Assembly: GCA_951799445.1 (NCBI GenBank)
Contig: OX637292.1
Span: forward strand, 12,899,296-12,963,295
Direction: 5' to 3'
Source: Pseudisothecium myosuroides
Lineage: Eukaryota; Streptophyta; Bryopsida; Hypnales; Lembophyllaceae
DNA: 64,000 bases
Program-made: the position numbers and the translations under genes
Notes under the pieces: model-generated
Told to the model about the DNA's origin: nothing
The model's input: the letters and a program-made list of their open reading frames with translations, nothing else
Databases searched by the model: none
Shown here: positions 1 to 9,555 of the stretch, piece after piece
Layout: the number at the start of each line of letters is the position of its first letter
Position numbering within the stretch: the first letter of the stretch is position 1

Positions 1-880
1 GCGTCCCGACAAGGACACACCAAATGTGTATCATCTATCTCAAGGTTTGTGTGCTCAAGTTGGGAGAGAGACTTTGCAGTTTCTTATTGTTATCAAACGT
101 TTGGGTCGACCTTGAATTAGAAGAGTATCAAAGTTGAGTATTCTTTTGAATAGTTGATCCGTGTATAAAGTAATAGTCAATTTCTCGAACAATTTATTGG
201 AACATGGTACGATTGCGAGGTACAGGGAAATCACAAGACGTTAGCCCCCGGGTCTAATGTGGGCGGGGCGGTCTAAACTCCCCCACTTTAGTCCCCATAG
301 TTTAGCCGGGGCGCCTGGTTCTTGTCTCAATAATTCAATGATTCTTGGTTGAGATCGTGTGTTGTTGACTGTAGGTGATGGGTAGCATCAAGGACAACAT
401 CACTGAAGAGGACTTGCAGGAGGAGTTCGAGGATATTCTTCGCTTTCCTTTGTACACGAAATAGGGGGAGTTACTGGACAGCATGTTGGCAACACCTGTA
501 AATATTTGAAATCGGGTTGGTTTTTATTCAAATCGATCGAGCTTGTGCAATACACTGGAGGCACTGTTTCCATCGATGTAGTATTTAGGTGTCCACACTT
601 CAGTTAAAGATTCAACCCCTCTCATCGGTGTAACCCCAACATGTTTCGAGCGGCACATTTCCTACCTGCAGAGTGTCTTCGATGCTGAAGTTCGAGAGTA
701 CTGCAAGCTCAAAGTGTAAACGTCTAATCACGCCACACGTCTTGCTCTGTTCACGGGAGCAGGCCCCCAGCAAATCCTAATCACGCCACACGTCCCCGGC
801 GTTCTCCCTGTTTCCCGCTCTCGACGTTCCCGTTGGGCGTTGGCGTTCCCCTCACTGGGAGCGTCGGCGTTTCCAACGGG
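1..880. other. Unassigned, moderately GC-rich flank
   Basis: No complete gene is seen here. The stretch is richer in G and C than the AT-rich DNA that follows, and it contains the short RRM-like piece listed separately. A 15-bp direct repeat, AATCACGCCACACGT, occurs at 726-740 and 779-793. The left edge may hold the end of a gene lying outside the window, but no homology was recognised. Confidence 0.4.
378..464 (+). pseudogene. Possible RRM-type exon fragment
   Basis: A 28-codon open stretch starts at an ATG and ends at TAG. Its residues include DNITEEDLQEEFED, which resembles the first helix of an RNA-recognition motif (pattern xITEEDLxxxF). It is preceded by CTGTAG, a plausible 3' splice site, so it could be an internal exon. 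The RNP1 and RNP2 signatures are absent and the protein ends soon after. It could be a captured or decayed exon, or chance; the assignment rests on one short motif. Confidence 0.25.
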
Positions 881-2494
881 GCCCATAAAAAAATTACTTT
901 CTCATAGATAGTAATTTTATAAACATGAGAAGATTTTATTCATTCCATTTGGATTTGTAATGTGGAAAATATGAACAATCTTATTTTTTAGACAATTAAG
1001 GCATTTTCTGGAATAAAATAACTTGTAGGATTCAATTCTGATTTTAATTTTCACAATTTAAAAAAAAAAGTTTCACAAGGTTAAGATTTCTTGCTAGAAC
1101 AATCTCACTGTTGTGATTAGTGTATTCCATTCCCATCTTAGAGCTATTAGCAATTTAGATTTTCCTTCTATCTTGAATGTACTTCTCCTTAACAAGTTTT
1201 TAATTAATGAAAATCTATTTTTTTAGATCCCTAGATTGTCAACTCAATTCTTCAACAGAAAAAATTAGTAATTCAAAAAAATAGTATAATTTTTTTTAAG
1301 TTTAGATGATTCAAAGCCAAAAAATTCATTTGAGCAAGGTGCAAAATTACTTTTTCTTCACTTTAACCCCTAAAGGACCATTGTCTCTACGGGAGACAAA
1401 TGCGTTTTTGGGTAGGTACCTACGGGCTGAAATTTTCTCCTGATTTTCTGAAACTTTTTTTGGAGGTAGAAAAACTGATTAGCTTCAAGGGAATATAATG
1501 TTTTCACAATCGGTGCCCGGGAAAAAAAGTTAAGACCATATAAACTCAAAACAGGGAACGGGGGGCAGCTCGGGCAGCAAAAAAAAATGGACAAAAATTT
1601 GAGTTTGTTTTTTAAATATTTTTTTCTCATAGATTATATTTTTGGCTATCTGGAAAGCTTTGATTCATTTCATTTGGATATGTTATGAGAAAGTTATGGA
1701 CATTCTTGTTTTTGGGGCAGTTAAAGCATCTTCTTGAAAAAAATAACTTTAGCATTCATTTCTAAATGCAATTTTTCAAATTTTTCAAATTTTTTTTTTG
1801 CATGGTCTAGTTTACTTGCTAGAACAATCTCACCATTGAGATTAGTGCATTTTAATTCCATCTAAAATATATGAATATTTTAGATTTTCCTTCTATCTTG
1901 TACCTACATCTACTTAACAATTTTTTTAAGAATGATAATTAAGTTTTTTTTTTAACCTTTTTTTTTTATAGACTCTCAACTCAATTTTCCACTATAAAAA
2001 TTTAAACCTCAAAACTTTGTAGTACAAAAATTTTAAGTTAAAAATGTTTAAAGTCAAAAAATCTAGTCCCGTAATGTACTAAAAAACTTGTTTTTTTCAC
2101 TTTAAATGCAGATATCTTGCAATCTGTGTGGTCAAAATTTCTAAAAACAATTCCACACATTCTTATACTAGTTAGGTGTAAGATTCTACGGTTGGATGTG
2201 AAAAAAAAACATTTTTCAAATCTTTTTACTCTTTGCTATAGAAATGGCAGTTTTCAGTGTTTTTGGCAAAAAAAAGGCCTCGGTCCTTTAGGGGTTAAAT
2301 GCAAATATCTTGCAATCTTTTTAGTCAAAGTTTTTGAAATTTCTTCCATAAATTTATACACTAGTCTAGTGCAAGACCTTATAGTTAAATATGCAAAAAA
2401 AACAAATTTTAAAGTTTTATGTACTTTGCAATGGAAACGGCAATTTTTGGGTGTTTTTTTGATGGAAACTAGGCCTTGGAACTTTAAGGGTTAA
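881..2494. mobile_element. Older TTAA (piggyBac-like) element, interrupted
   Basis: The sequence from about 881 to 1362 and from 2299 to 2494 matches the interior and right end of the CCCCTAAAGGACC family (compare 27,877-28,790). It ends with a TTAA at 2491-2494. Its left terminus is lost. It is split by a younger member of the same family at 1363-2298, inserted at a TTAA within the conserved CTTTAAATGC segment. No coding sequence. Confidence 0.7.
1363..2298. mobile_element. TTAA element (CCCCTAAAGGACC family), copy 1
   Basis: The 936-bp element is bounded by TTAA at 1363-1366 and 2295-2298. Its ends are CCCCTAAAGGACCA and GGTCCTTTAGGGG, an inverted repeat. TTAA target duplication with ends beginning CCC is typical of the piggyBac superfamily. 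It has no transposase ORF, so it is non-autonomous. It is very similar to the copy at 32,648-33,589 and is nested in an older relative. Confidence 0.85.
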
Positions 2495-3120
2495 CAAATT
2501 AAACTTGAACCTTGTTTGCATTCATTAATTTGAAATTTTGAAATTACAAAATGGTGTTGGCTACTTTGAATATTTAAAAAAATTATTGATGGTGTTCCCT
2601 ACCCATTATTTTTGGCAATCACTACATTTATTATCTCATTCACAACAATCATTGTCCCAAAAACTCCTTGCAACTTGAAAATGCCCCTATCTTCTCCCAT
2701 GGACAGTTTGGTCACACTTCAATTGTCATTTATCTAAAGTGTCCTTTGTGTCATGTGACATGGCATCAAGTGTGGCACTATGTCAAATGGATGTAGTTTA
2801 ATCCGGCTTCTTTGGGAACCTTAGGCTATTTTGAGACTTTACCTTAATTGGCACTTCAAGTAGAATTTAACTTTTATTTTTTGTAGAATTATAAAAGTTA
2901 TCTTTTACTTTATTTTATTCTTGTCAACTAGAGTGGGGTATTTAAGGATTTGAGGCTCCCTTGATTTGATATTCTTTGCCAAATCAAGTCTTATATGTGT
3001 TGAGAGAAAAACAGTTTGTTGATAAACTACGATATTTATCTTTTAGTAAAGCTTTACTTTCACTTGCATTTCCATTATTGGCTTCTCCTTTTGTAAAGTG
3101 AGAGATAGCTTGCCTAATAT
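2495..3120. other. AT-rich spacer, nothing recognised
   Basis: This stretch between the TTAA element and the CUE-domain copy is AT-rich with short unremarkable ORFs. If the CUE copy is a retrocopy, its lost 5' part may lie just before 3121, but no clear homology is visible there. Confidence 0.4.
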
Positions 3121-3830
3121 ATGTGTTCAAATCTTGTATCCAATCACTTGGCAAAGGAATATTGCCTTGAAACAGATTGTCTCCTTGCACAACTCCATAT
3201 CCTCTTCTTCAACATGGAAGAGCAAGTGGTGGAAAAGGTGTTAGAAGCTTCCAACAATGATTTGGACTCTATTATTGAGAGCCTAAATCTGATGCGTTTA
3301 TCTACGTCACTGCAGACTACTTCCAACCAGCATGCCTATGATCCGTTTGTAGGCGGCCTAGACGAGTTTGGCATGCAACAAGCTAAAGCCTCCACTAAGA
3401 TGAAGTTTGAAGGAAGTAAATGGGTGGAATTTTTGGTTACTCAAGTGATGAATGCAAGCGACGTGGTAAGTGCACGAGGTGAGGTTATGCATACACTTGA
3501 GGGATTTGAAGAAGGTGTTATATCCCGCTTCTTGTATATCATTGACAACATCCAGCAGAAGAATGTGGCACTCAAAGAGCAGAATCAAGGACTGATGCAT
3601 GATAATCAAATTTTGAAAAGAGCTGTTGTTATCCAATACAAGCTGCAGCAAGAACACAAAGGACAAGCATTGGAGCTTCAACAAGTGAAGCAAATTCTTT
3701 CGCAGTACCAAAAACAAATATGAACACTGGAATTGAATAATTATTCTCTAATACTAAGTCTTTGTAAGGCACAAGAGGGAAGTTCTTATGCTAGGATGCT
3801 TTCACCCAGACATATTCTAAATTGTTGTTC
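3121..3830 (+). pseudogene. CUE-domain coiled-coil protein, likely processed pseudogene
   Basis: The longest open frame of the window (200 codons from the ATG at 3121, stop TGA at 3721) resembles plant proteins with an N-terminal CUE ubiquitin-binding domain and a C-terminal coiled coil. Seen: a CUE-like segment near residues 28-57 (NMEEQVVEKVLEASNNDLDS), a conserved GSKWVEFLV block near residue 98, and a heptad-rich tail from about residue 140 ending LKQ-type SQYQKQ. Family resemblance does not stop at the TGA: the same frame continues with TLELNNYSLILSLCKAQ to about 3825, so the TGA seems to replace a sense codon, most simply CGA. No introns interrupt it and the N-terminus is shortened. I infer a retrocopy with one late stop. 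A truncated functional protein cannot be excluded, because only the last 30 or so residues are lost. An AATAAA lies near 3891. Confidence 0.65.
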
Positions 3831-4022
3831 TGTGAGTGGAATTCTTGTTTTGTACTTAGCAATTCAACAATGATTTTTTGGAATAAAAGGCATCATGACA
3901 TCACCTTCAAAGGTTATTGACTTTGTATCTTGAGCAATTACCCCTTCTACCATTCACGATTTTTTTGGTCAACTTCCTCAAGATGTCAATTTCATTAGCA
4001 ATGGAGATTTGTAGTGGTCACT

Positions 4023-4750
4023 TGGGTGAATGCAAGAAACACTTGTACAGTTTTGCATCACACCTTGCTTGTTGATTTGTTTTTTGGCCATAACTTTTTC
4101 ATTTTGGCTCCAAATGACTCAAGATTCATAGATAAGGTACTCATGACTATTATACACCTTGACTAATTTTTTTGGTAATTTTCAAAAATATTTTATTGTC
4201 CAAAATAGCCCTCAATTTTATGCCACACTTGCCAGTCTGGAGGGTTTTAGTACTATTTAGTACCCCCCAAAACGAATTTTGAGCTGAAATTTGGAGGGAA
4301 TGGTCTTCTAGTAGACTTATAGCTACTGTCCAAAGGAATTAAAAATAATTAATTTTATGTGGTATAGAAGTCCACCAAGCGCGCTTCTTTTTGCTTGCAT
4401 TTTGTAACATATAAAATATTATTTTGGAGTTTTTTTTAGTAAATTACCATCTCCATAGAGTTTTTACAAATGAACAATTTTCATTTTATGTATTTATTTT
4501 CTATTTTCTATTTTTAACTAATTAAAACATCGAAGTATCCATTTTCTTGAGATTTGGCACTTTCTTAGTTTTCCTACTTAGAGAATTTTTCTATGCATTT
4601 CCTTTGGTGGTTACCTTCATTTTAAAGGTATTTACATTTGCCATGTTTTTTTTATTTTACAAAAATTATTTTTTAATTTTAAAGTACTTCAAAAAAAATG
4701 AGTACTGTCACAATGCAACAAAATTGGCAGGTGTTTCTTGCATTCACCCA
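4023..4750. mobile_element. Foldback MITE with TGGGTGAATGCAAGAAACAC ends, copy 1
   Basis: The ends TGGGTGAATGCAAGAAACAC and GTGTTTCTTGCATTCACCCA form a 20-bp perfect inverted repeat. The 728-bp interior is non-coding and matches the copy at 29,119-29,865 along its whole length. The flanking duplication is unclear here (CT on both sides), whereas the second copy has TA. Confidence 0.8.
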
Positions 4751-4841
4751 CTTGCTTGCTTTAAAATCAGAGGGTAATGGTCACAGGGCAATGGTGCTAG
4801 ACAGACTTCTTCCGTGTTTTGTTTGTTGAGAGAAAAATGAC

Positions 4842-4965
4842 GTGGCTACTATATTATTATGTGACCAATGCCAACATGGTTGGCACATGACATGCTTGAC
4901 TCCTCTCTTATCAACTATACATCTAGGGGATTGAATTTGCCCTCATTGTCAGAAGTCTTCAGATC
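4842..4965 (+). pseudogene. PHD-finger fragment, broken
   Basis: One frame reads LLCDQCQHGWHMTCLTP and, after a spacer, GD-stop-ICPHC. This is the second half of a PHD zinc finger (CxxC, GWHxxC, then W-x-C-x-x-C). The usual Trp before the last Cys pair is a TGA stop, which a TGG to TGA change would explain. Weak coding-like sequence with stops continues to about 5250. PHD fingers of this form occur in chromatin proteins and also in some plant and algal retroelements, so the source could be either. It is certainly not functional as read. Confidence 0.6.
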
Positions 4966-5249
4966 ATGCTCTGTCTTCGGACAAGCGCTAAAGAAGTCTA
5001 AGAGGACAAACCACTTATGTTCAAGATGACATTGTTGCCATTTGAATTAACTAGGCGCCAAATGCATGGTACACAAGACTAGAGTTTGGAGTGATATTGA
5101 TACTGAGATTCTACATCGACAAAAAAAACTTGTCAAAGGCAATTAAGGATGGGGCTCACAATTGCATCCAACCAAGAGTATCTTGTCATGCCTCAGTGAC
5201 CTTACCTTTGCACACGTCGGCCAATCCATGACCTTGACCAATTGATTTA

Positions 5250-6290
5250 AATGAGAAAAAATTGTATATAGTTCTTTCATCATGACATTTGAATCCCACT
5301 ATCTTTGTTGTGTAATCCTAGCTGCTTGTGGAGGCTACATTGTCAACTAAGGGGGACACTTGAGATTATTGTTTTTATGCACTTTTGCTTGGATTTTGCT
5401 TTCATATTTAATGTAGGTTTATGTCATTTGATCTTTTGTGTGTTGCAATTTTTATTTATACAACATCTATTTCTTTCCAAATCATAGACATCCTAAAGCC
5501 TGACATCATTCTACTAAAGGAGTATCCCATCCCTTTAATACTTGGATTTTATTCTAAATGCCATTCTTATAAATTGTCATTTCTCCTTCTACGTCATTTG
5601 TCAAAGTCTGGCATTGTTCCCCTAAGGAATATTACAAACTTTGGATGCCTAAATTATACATTAGTTCTCATTCATGTAAATGACCTATTCACTTTCCATG
5701 TCATTTTTCAAGTTTGACATTTGCATTTTTAAAAGAAGGCAAAGGGAGCCCCTTAACATTAGTGAATAATTTTATGTCCTACCACCTTCTATAGTAGCTT
5801 TAGAATCCTTAAGGAAAGTAACAAAAATATTTTTTTAAGAATTCTTTTTATATTTTTGAATGACAAAGATATTGAATTTTTTTGAATAATCAAAATGTGT
5901 TTAAAAAAATTATTTTGTAAATTAATTTTTCATTTACAAGTTTTCTATCCATCAAATACATTTTATCCTACATCACAATTTCATCCATCTTATGAAATAA
6001 GATACATGGCCTTTCTTTAATACAAATATACACACTATTTTGTGAGGTTTATTCTTAAACCAATCAAAAGATGACAAGCGACAATTTTTTGACAAAAGTA
6101 TTTAATTATGTAAATTGCTTAGGGCACTTCACATGAAATTCTTAGACTCAAAGTCTTTCAACCTCTTTGCTATCTCCTAAAATGAGACAACGCATCCACC
6201 CTCCAAATATTAAGCAACCTCTATAGACTCCCTTATAAAATGTTTTTTTATCCCCCCTCTAATATACAATGTATGTTGATACAAATATGT
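5250..6290. other. AT-rich DNA, no feature seen
   Basis: Only short ORFs in several frames are present, none with recognisable motifs. No inverted or direct repeat of note was found. Confidence 0.4.
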
Positions 6291-6295
6291 GCATG

Positions 6296-6640
6296 TATAT
6301 GCAACCTCATGTCAAAAAAGGAAGGAACTTCCTTGCAAGTAATTAAGAGTTTGTTATGTAAAGATATTATTAGCTTTGCTTATTTTGGATTTGATGTTTA
6401 CTATTAAATTACGAGACAAAGATTATTTTATTCTAAAGGGGTGCTAGCTCTTCATGTCAAGAAAGGAAGAGAACCTTCTTTGCAAATAATTTAAAGGTTG
6501 AATAAAGATATTATCAACTTTGTTTGCTTTGGATTTGACCTTTGTTATTAAAATATTATACAAAGTATATGGATTATTTTATTCCAAGGTGCTCGCCCAT
6601 GTTAGGAAGGGACCTCTTTGGAAATTTATTATCCCGTAAT
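6296..6640. repeat. Three diverged tandem copies of about 145 bp
   Basis: Segments near 6300, 6450 and 6590 repeat the same order: ATGTCAA-AAAGGAAG, a run like CTTGCAA-TAATT, then AAGATATTAT, TTTGGATTTGA and GATTATTTTATTC. The copies differ at many sites, so the duplication is old. The third copy is partial. No gene overlaps. Confidence 0.6.
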
Positions 6641-6840
6641 TATCCTATAATGTGTGATGAATGCCTTTGTGAGGTATTGTGGGATGAAAAAAATGTAATT
6701 TTCCATCCAATATTTTTTGTAAGAGGCACTTGAATACATATTTTGAGAATGGTGTTGAATAACTTATTGCCTTATTGTTGTACTTTTTGACTTTTCTTCG
6801 TAAGAAAATGCTTGATGCAATGATCCACAAGTCACCATGT

Positions 6841-7799
6841 AGTATATTTTAACATTTTCTAGATACTTGCCCTTGATGTCAATTTGAGTCATGAAAATGA
6901 TCTTTTTTGAATTTGAGTCCAACTAATGAAATGAAGCTTATGAAGTTTCGTTCTTACTTCAATTTTTAAATTTTTTTAAATTTTATATTTTACTGCAATT
7001 TGAACTTTATGGAGTAATGATTTTCTAATTTTAGAATGATATATATGGAAAATCTTTTGCACCATGATGTTTTACACTATAATGTTCACATATGGAGAAT
7101 AAACTAGATTTTTTTTAGCATAATTTGTATTTGATATTATTATTTTTTTCACTTTTTAATTCAAAAAATCAAAAGAATTTTACAATTTCACAAGAAAATA
7201 AGAAAATTTTAGGACATTTTAGTAGCTACATTCAAAAATATTAGACACTTATTATAAAATTAAAATAAAAATAAAAATTTTCAATCATACATAGTTGCAA
7301 AATGGGAGCGAGGAGCTTTGAAGTTTGAAAAAAGTGGTCATAGGATCAGGGTTATGGATGTTGTGTGTAAGATATTGTGCTCTAGAAGCAAGCAACCTCT
7401 TCAAATCAACCCTATATTCAGGTCTAAAATGGACATTAGGTGGTCCTCAAATGGACCTCTCAAGCCATTGAGAAAATCAAGAGAAAAGCATTTTTTATTG
7501 CAAGAGCCAATCATTGGCCTTCATTTACTCAACACTTTAGAAGTTGCAAGTGGACGGATTTTGGAAGACCTAGGGTCACAAATAGGTGCTTACAGCAGTT
7601 TTTTTTTTAAATGCATAAGTAATTCAAAAACGATTCAAAAAATATGAAACCACTTGTGTTGTGTCTCTAAAAAATGATCCAAAAATATGTCTATTCACGA
7701 AAATCTATGAAAAAAGCAGACCAACCCTTAAATGGTCATTTTTAGAGCATGCTACCTTATTCTTGGCCCTCGTAAGCCAAGCCAAAGTATAGAATCCAA
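6841..7799. other. AT-rich DNA, no feature seen
   Basis: A 109-codon open frame at 7318-7647 is present but has no recognisable motif and unconvincing composition. I see no repeat structure here. Confidence 0.35.
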
Positions 7800-8028
7800 T
7801 TAACCCTTAAACGACGGGCTCATAACCGTGGAAATCATCTGTTTTGTTACCATGTGGATTCTTGGATTAAAATAATGCAAAAGCACTTATTGGAAGTCAA
7901 GCTACTGTAAATTATCTTCTTTTTTCCTACAAAATTTGGAGGATGAATAGTTGCACTTCTGTCCTACACAGGAGATTCTCTTGTCATTCATCGTCCTCAA
8001 AACGTCCGCCGCGTCGTTCAAGGGTTAA
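7800..8028. mobile_element. 229-bp TTAA MITE (CCCTTRAACG family), copy 1
   Basis: TTAA at 7800-7803 and 8025-8028 flank inverted ends CCCTTAAACGACG and CGTCGTTCAAGGG. The interior (for example CAAAATTTGGAGGATGAATA) matches the copies at 17,424 and, inverted, at 17,921, the latter also exactly 229 bp. The TTAA target and CCC ends make this piggyBac-like. Confidence 0.85.
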
Positions 8029-8115
8029 GAAGTGTAGTTTTATTTACAACTTCAGTGCTTCGGAGTTGTAGGTCCTGAGCACTTCTTTCACTAATTCCTA
8101 GTTGGGCACTCTAGC

Positions 8116-8446
8116 TAGGTAGGAGGTCCTAAAATTGCACAGGCTCTAAAATCGCCCACCCAACTCAAATGTACACAGCTTGTACATGTTGCTTTTTCAT
8201 AGCCTTTAGCAATGTACAAACAGGGTACATTTTAGAGGGTGGGCAATTTCAGAGCCCTATGCCACTTCAACTTTAAATTTTCATAACTAATTCTAGCAAG
8301 TTCCAAAAAATATGAAATGACTTAGGTTAGATGCCAATTCCTCTTGTCTTTCAAGGGAAATTTAATGAAAAATATTTTGAGGCGTTTCACCTCTCCAAAA
8401 TTCAGTTTCAGCTCTTAAATGAGCGATTTCAGGACCTCCTACCTTA
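8116..8446. mobile_element. MITE with AGGTAGGAGGTCC ends, copy 1
   Basis: Ends TAGGTAGGAGGTCCT and AGGACCTCCTACCTTA form inverted repeats; TA appears to be the target. The right part resembles the copy at 16,260-16,565 (shared CCAATTCC-CTTGTCTTTCAAG segment). A second hairpin (8142-8256) lies inside it, whose arms begin GGCTCTAAAAT and end ATTTCAGAGCC. It is therefore either a nested foldback insertion or part of the element. Confidence 0.7.
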
Positions 8447-8947
8447 CACAATGCTCAGTTTCTATATGAATGCAAGAGCTCGCATGAGGATATACGCAAA
8501 AACTTCTTACTAAAATACTGTCCACACAACTAGTCCAGTAGAAGGTAGGATCAAGTCTTCCTTTTGCCAAATTCTGAAGATTCTATTGTTTGAAGCTTGA
8601 ATTTTGGTGTGTACCTTCTCTGTGGGATGATTTTTCAGTGAGCTTAGTGCCAACGTTTAGGTTTAGGCTTCAAGGCACACTGTAGTCCAATCAGAGAATT
8701 TGGCCTGAAATCAGAGAAATCGACTATTGCAATTGATGCTCATAAATCTAGCTTTGCATATAAATCCATTCTCCAATTTCCATTCTCCATGCCCTTTCTT
8801 CTGTTGTTCCTTGTCAAAGTTCACCAATAGGGGTAGTCACACCTTCTCCAAGAATGAAACTTCCATGAAGAATGAGAAGGTGTGGAGTGAAAAGAAGAGC
8901 CAATAGGGAGCCATATCAATGGAGAAAAGAAACAAATGTTGGATGTA

Positions 8948-9205
8948 GGGCTTTTTTTTTTCATTTTTTACGAAGTGCCAAAGTGGTGATGTAAAATGTA
9001 ATAGTGGTGCTTCAAATTTCAATATTCATTCACATATTGGATAGAAAATATCACATTAGCATATATCACATGTCTATAATTCTAGGTTCATCCACAATCT
9101 GGCAATTTCATCCAAGATTTTTTTTTAATTTTGAAGTTTCTTGGCAAAAAAATTAACAATTTTTTTGCCATTTTCTAGCCAATTTTTGTTTTTCTGGTCA
9201 GTTAT
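8948..9205. repeat. Dispersed repeat upstream of UBLCP1, copy 1
   Basis: The segment shares its length and order with 56,068-56,310, including GAAGTGCCA, ACATATTGGATAGAAAATAT and TTTCATCCAAGA. The termini have no clear inverted repeat. It ends only about 350 bp before the UBLCP1 start codon, so it borders or invades the promoter region. Confidence 0.65.
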
Positions 9206-9324
9206 TTTAGCGGCCTGGATTTTCATATGCCTTTTTTTTGCATCAGATGTCCTTGCACTGATATCCTGGTTGATAACCTCCCATTGATATGGTGAACATT
9301 GATATTGCCGACGCCGGCCGCAAT

Positions 9325-9336
9325 ACAATAAATAGG
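9325..9336 (+). promoter_or_regulatory. Possible TATA-like element of UBLCP1
   Basis: ACAATAAATAGG lies about 220 bp upstream of the ATG at 9556, at the left edge of a GC-richer stretch that looks like a 5' leader. The position is plausible, but the match to a TATA box is weak. Confidence 0.3.
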
Positions 9337-9555
9337 TCAGGGACGTCGGCTTGTCGGAGCTTCTTGTTTAATCTTCCTCGACCCGAGTTCCCGCTCTCCC
9401 TTCATTTGCAAATTCGTCTTCCTCAATCCAAGCATCGGAGCTTTTGCAGTGACAGATTTCTGTGTTAAGTGCAGAATTTGAGGTTTTAGAAGTGCAGAAT
9501 TTGAGAGTTAGGAATTTCTTTTTTCTTTTTTCTTGCAGTTAGAGTATAGAGATCA

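Noticed and set aside
3144..3717. Minus-strand ORFs opposite the CUE-domain copy
   Set aside because: They have no motif, and the plus strand carries a family match over the whole stretch.
7318..7647. 109-codon ORF as a possible gene
   Set aside because: No recognised motif, ends in A/T runs, and no supporting start or splice context.
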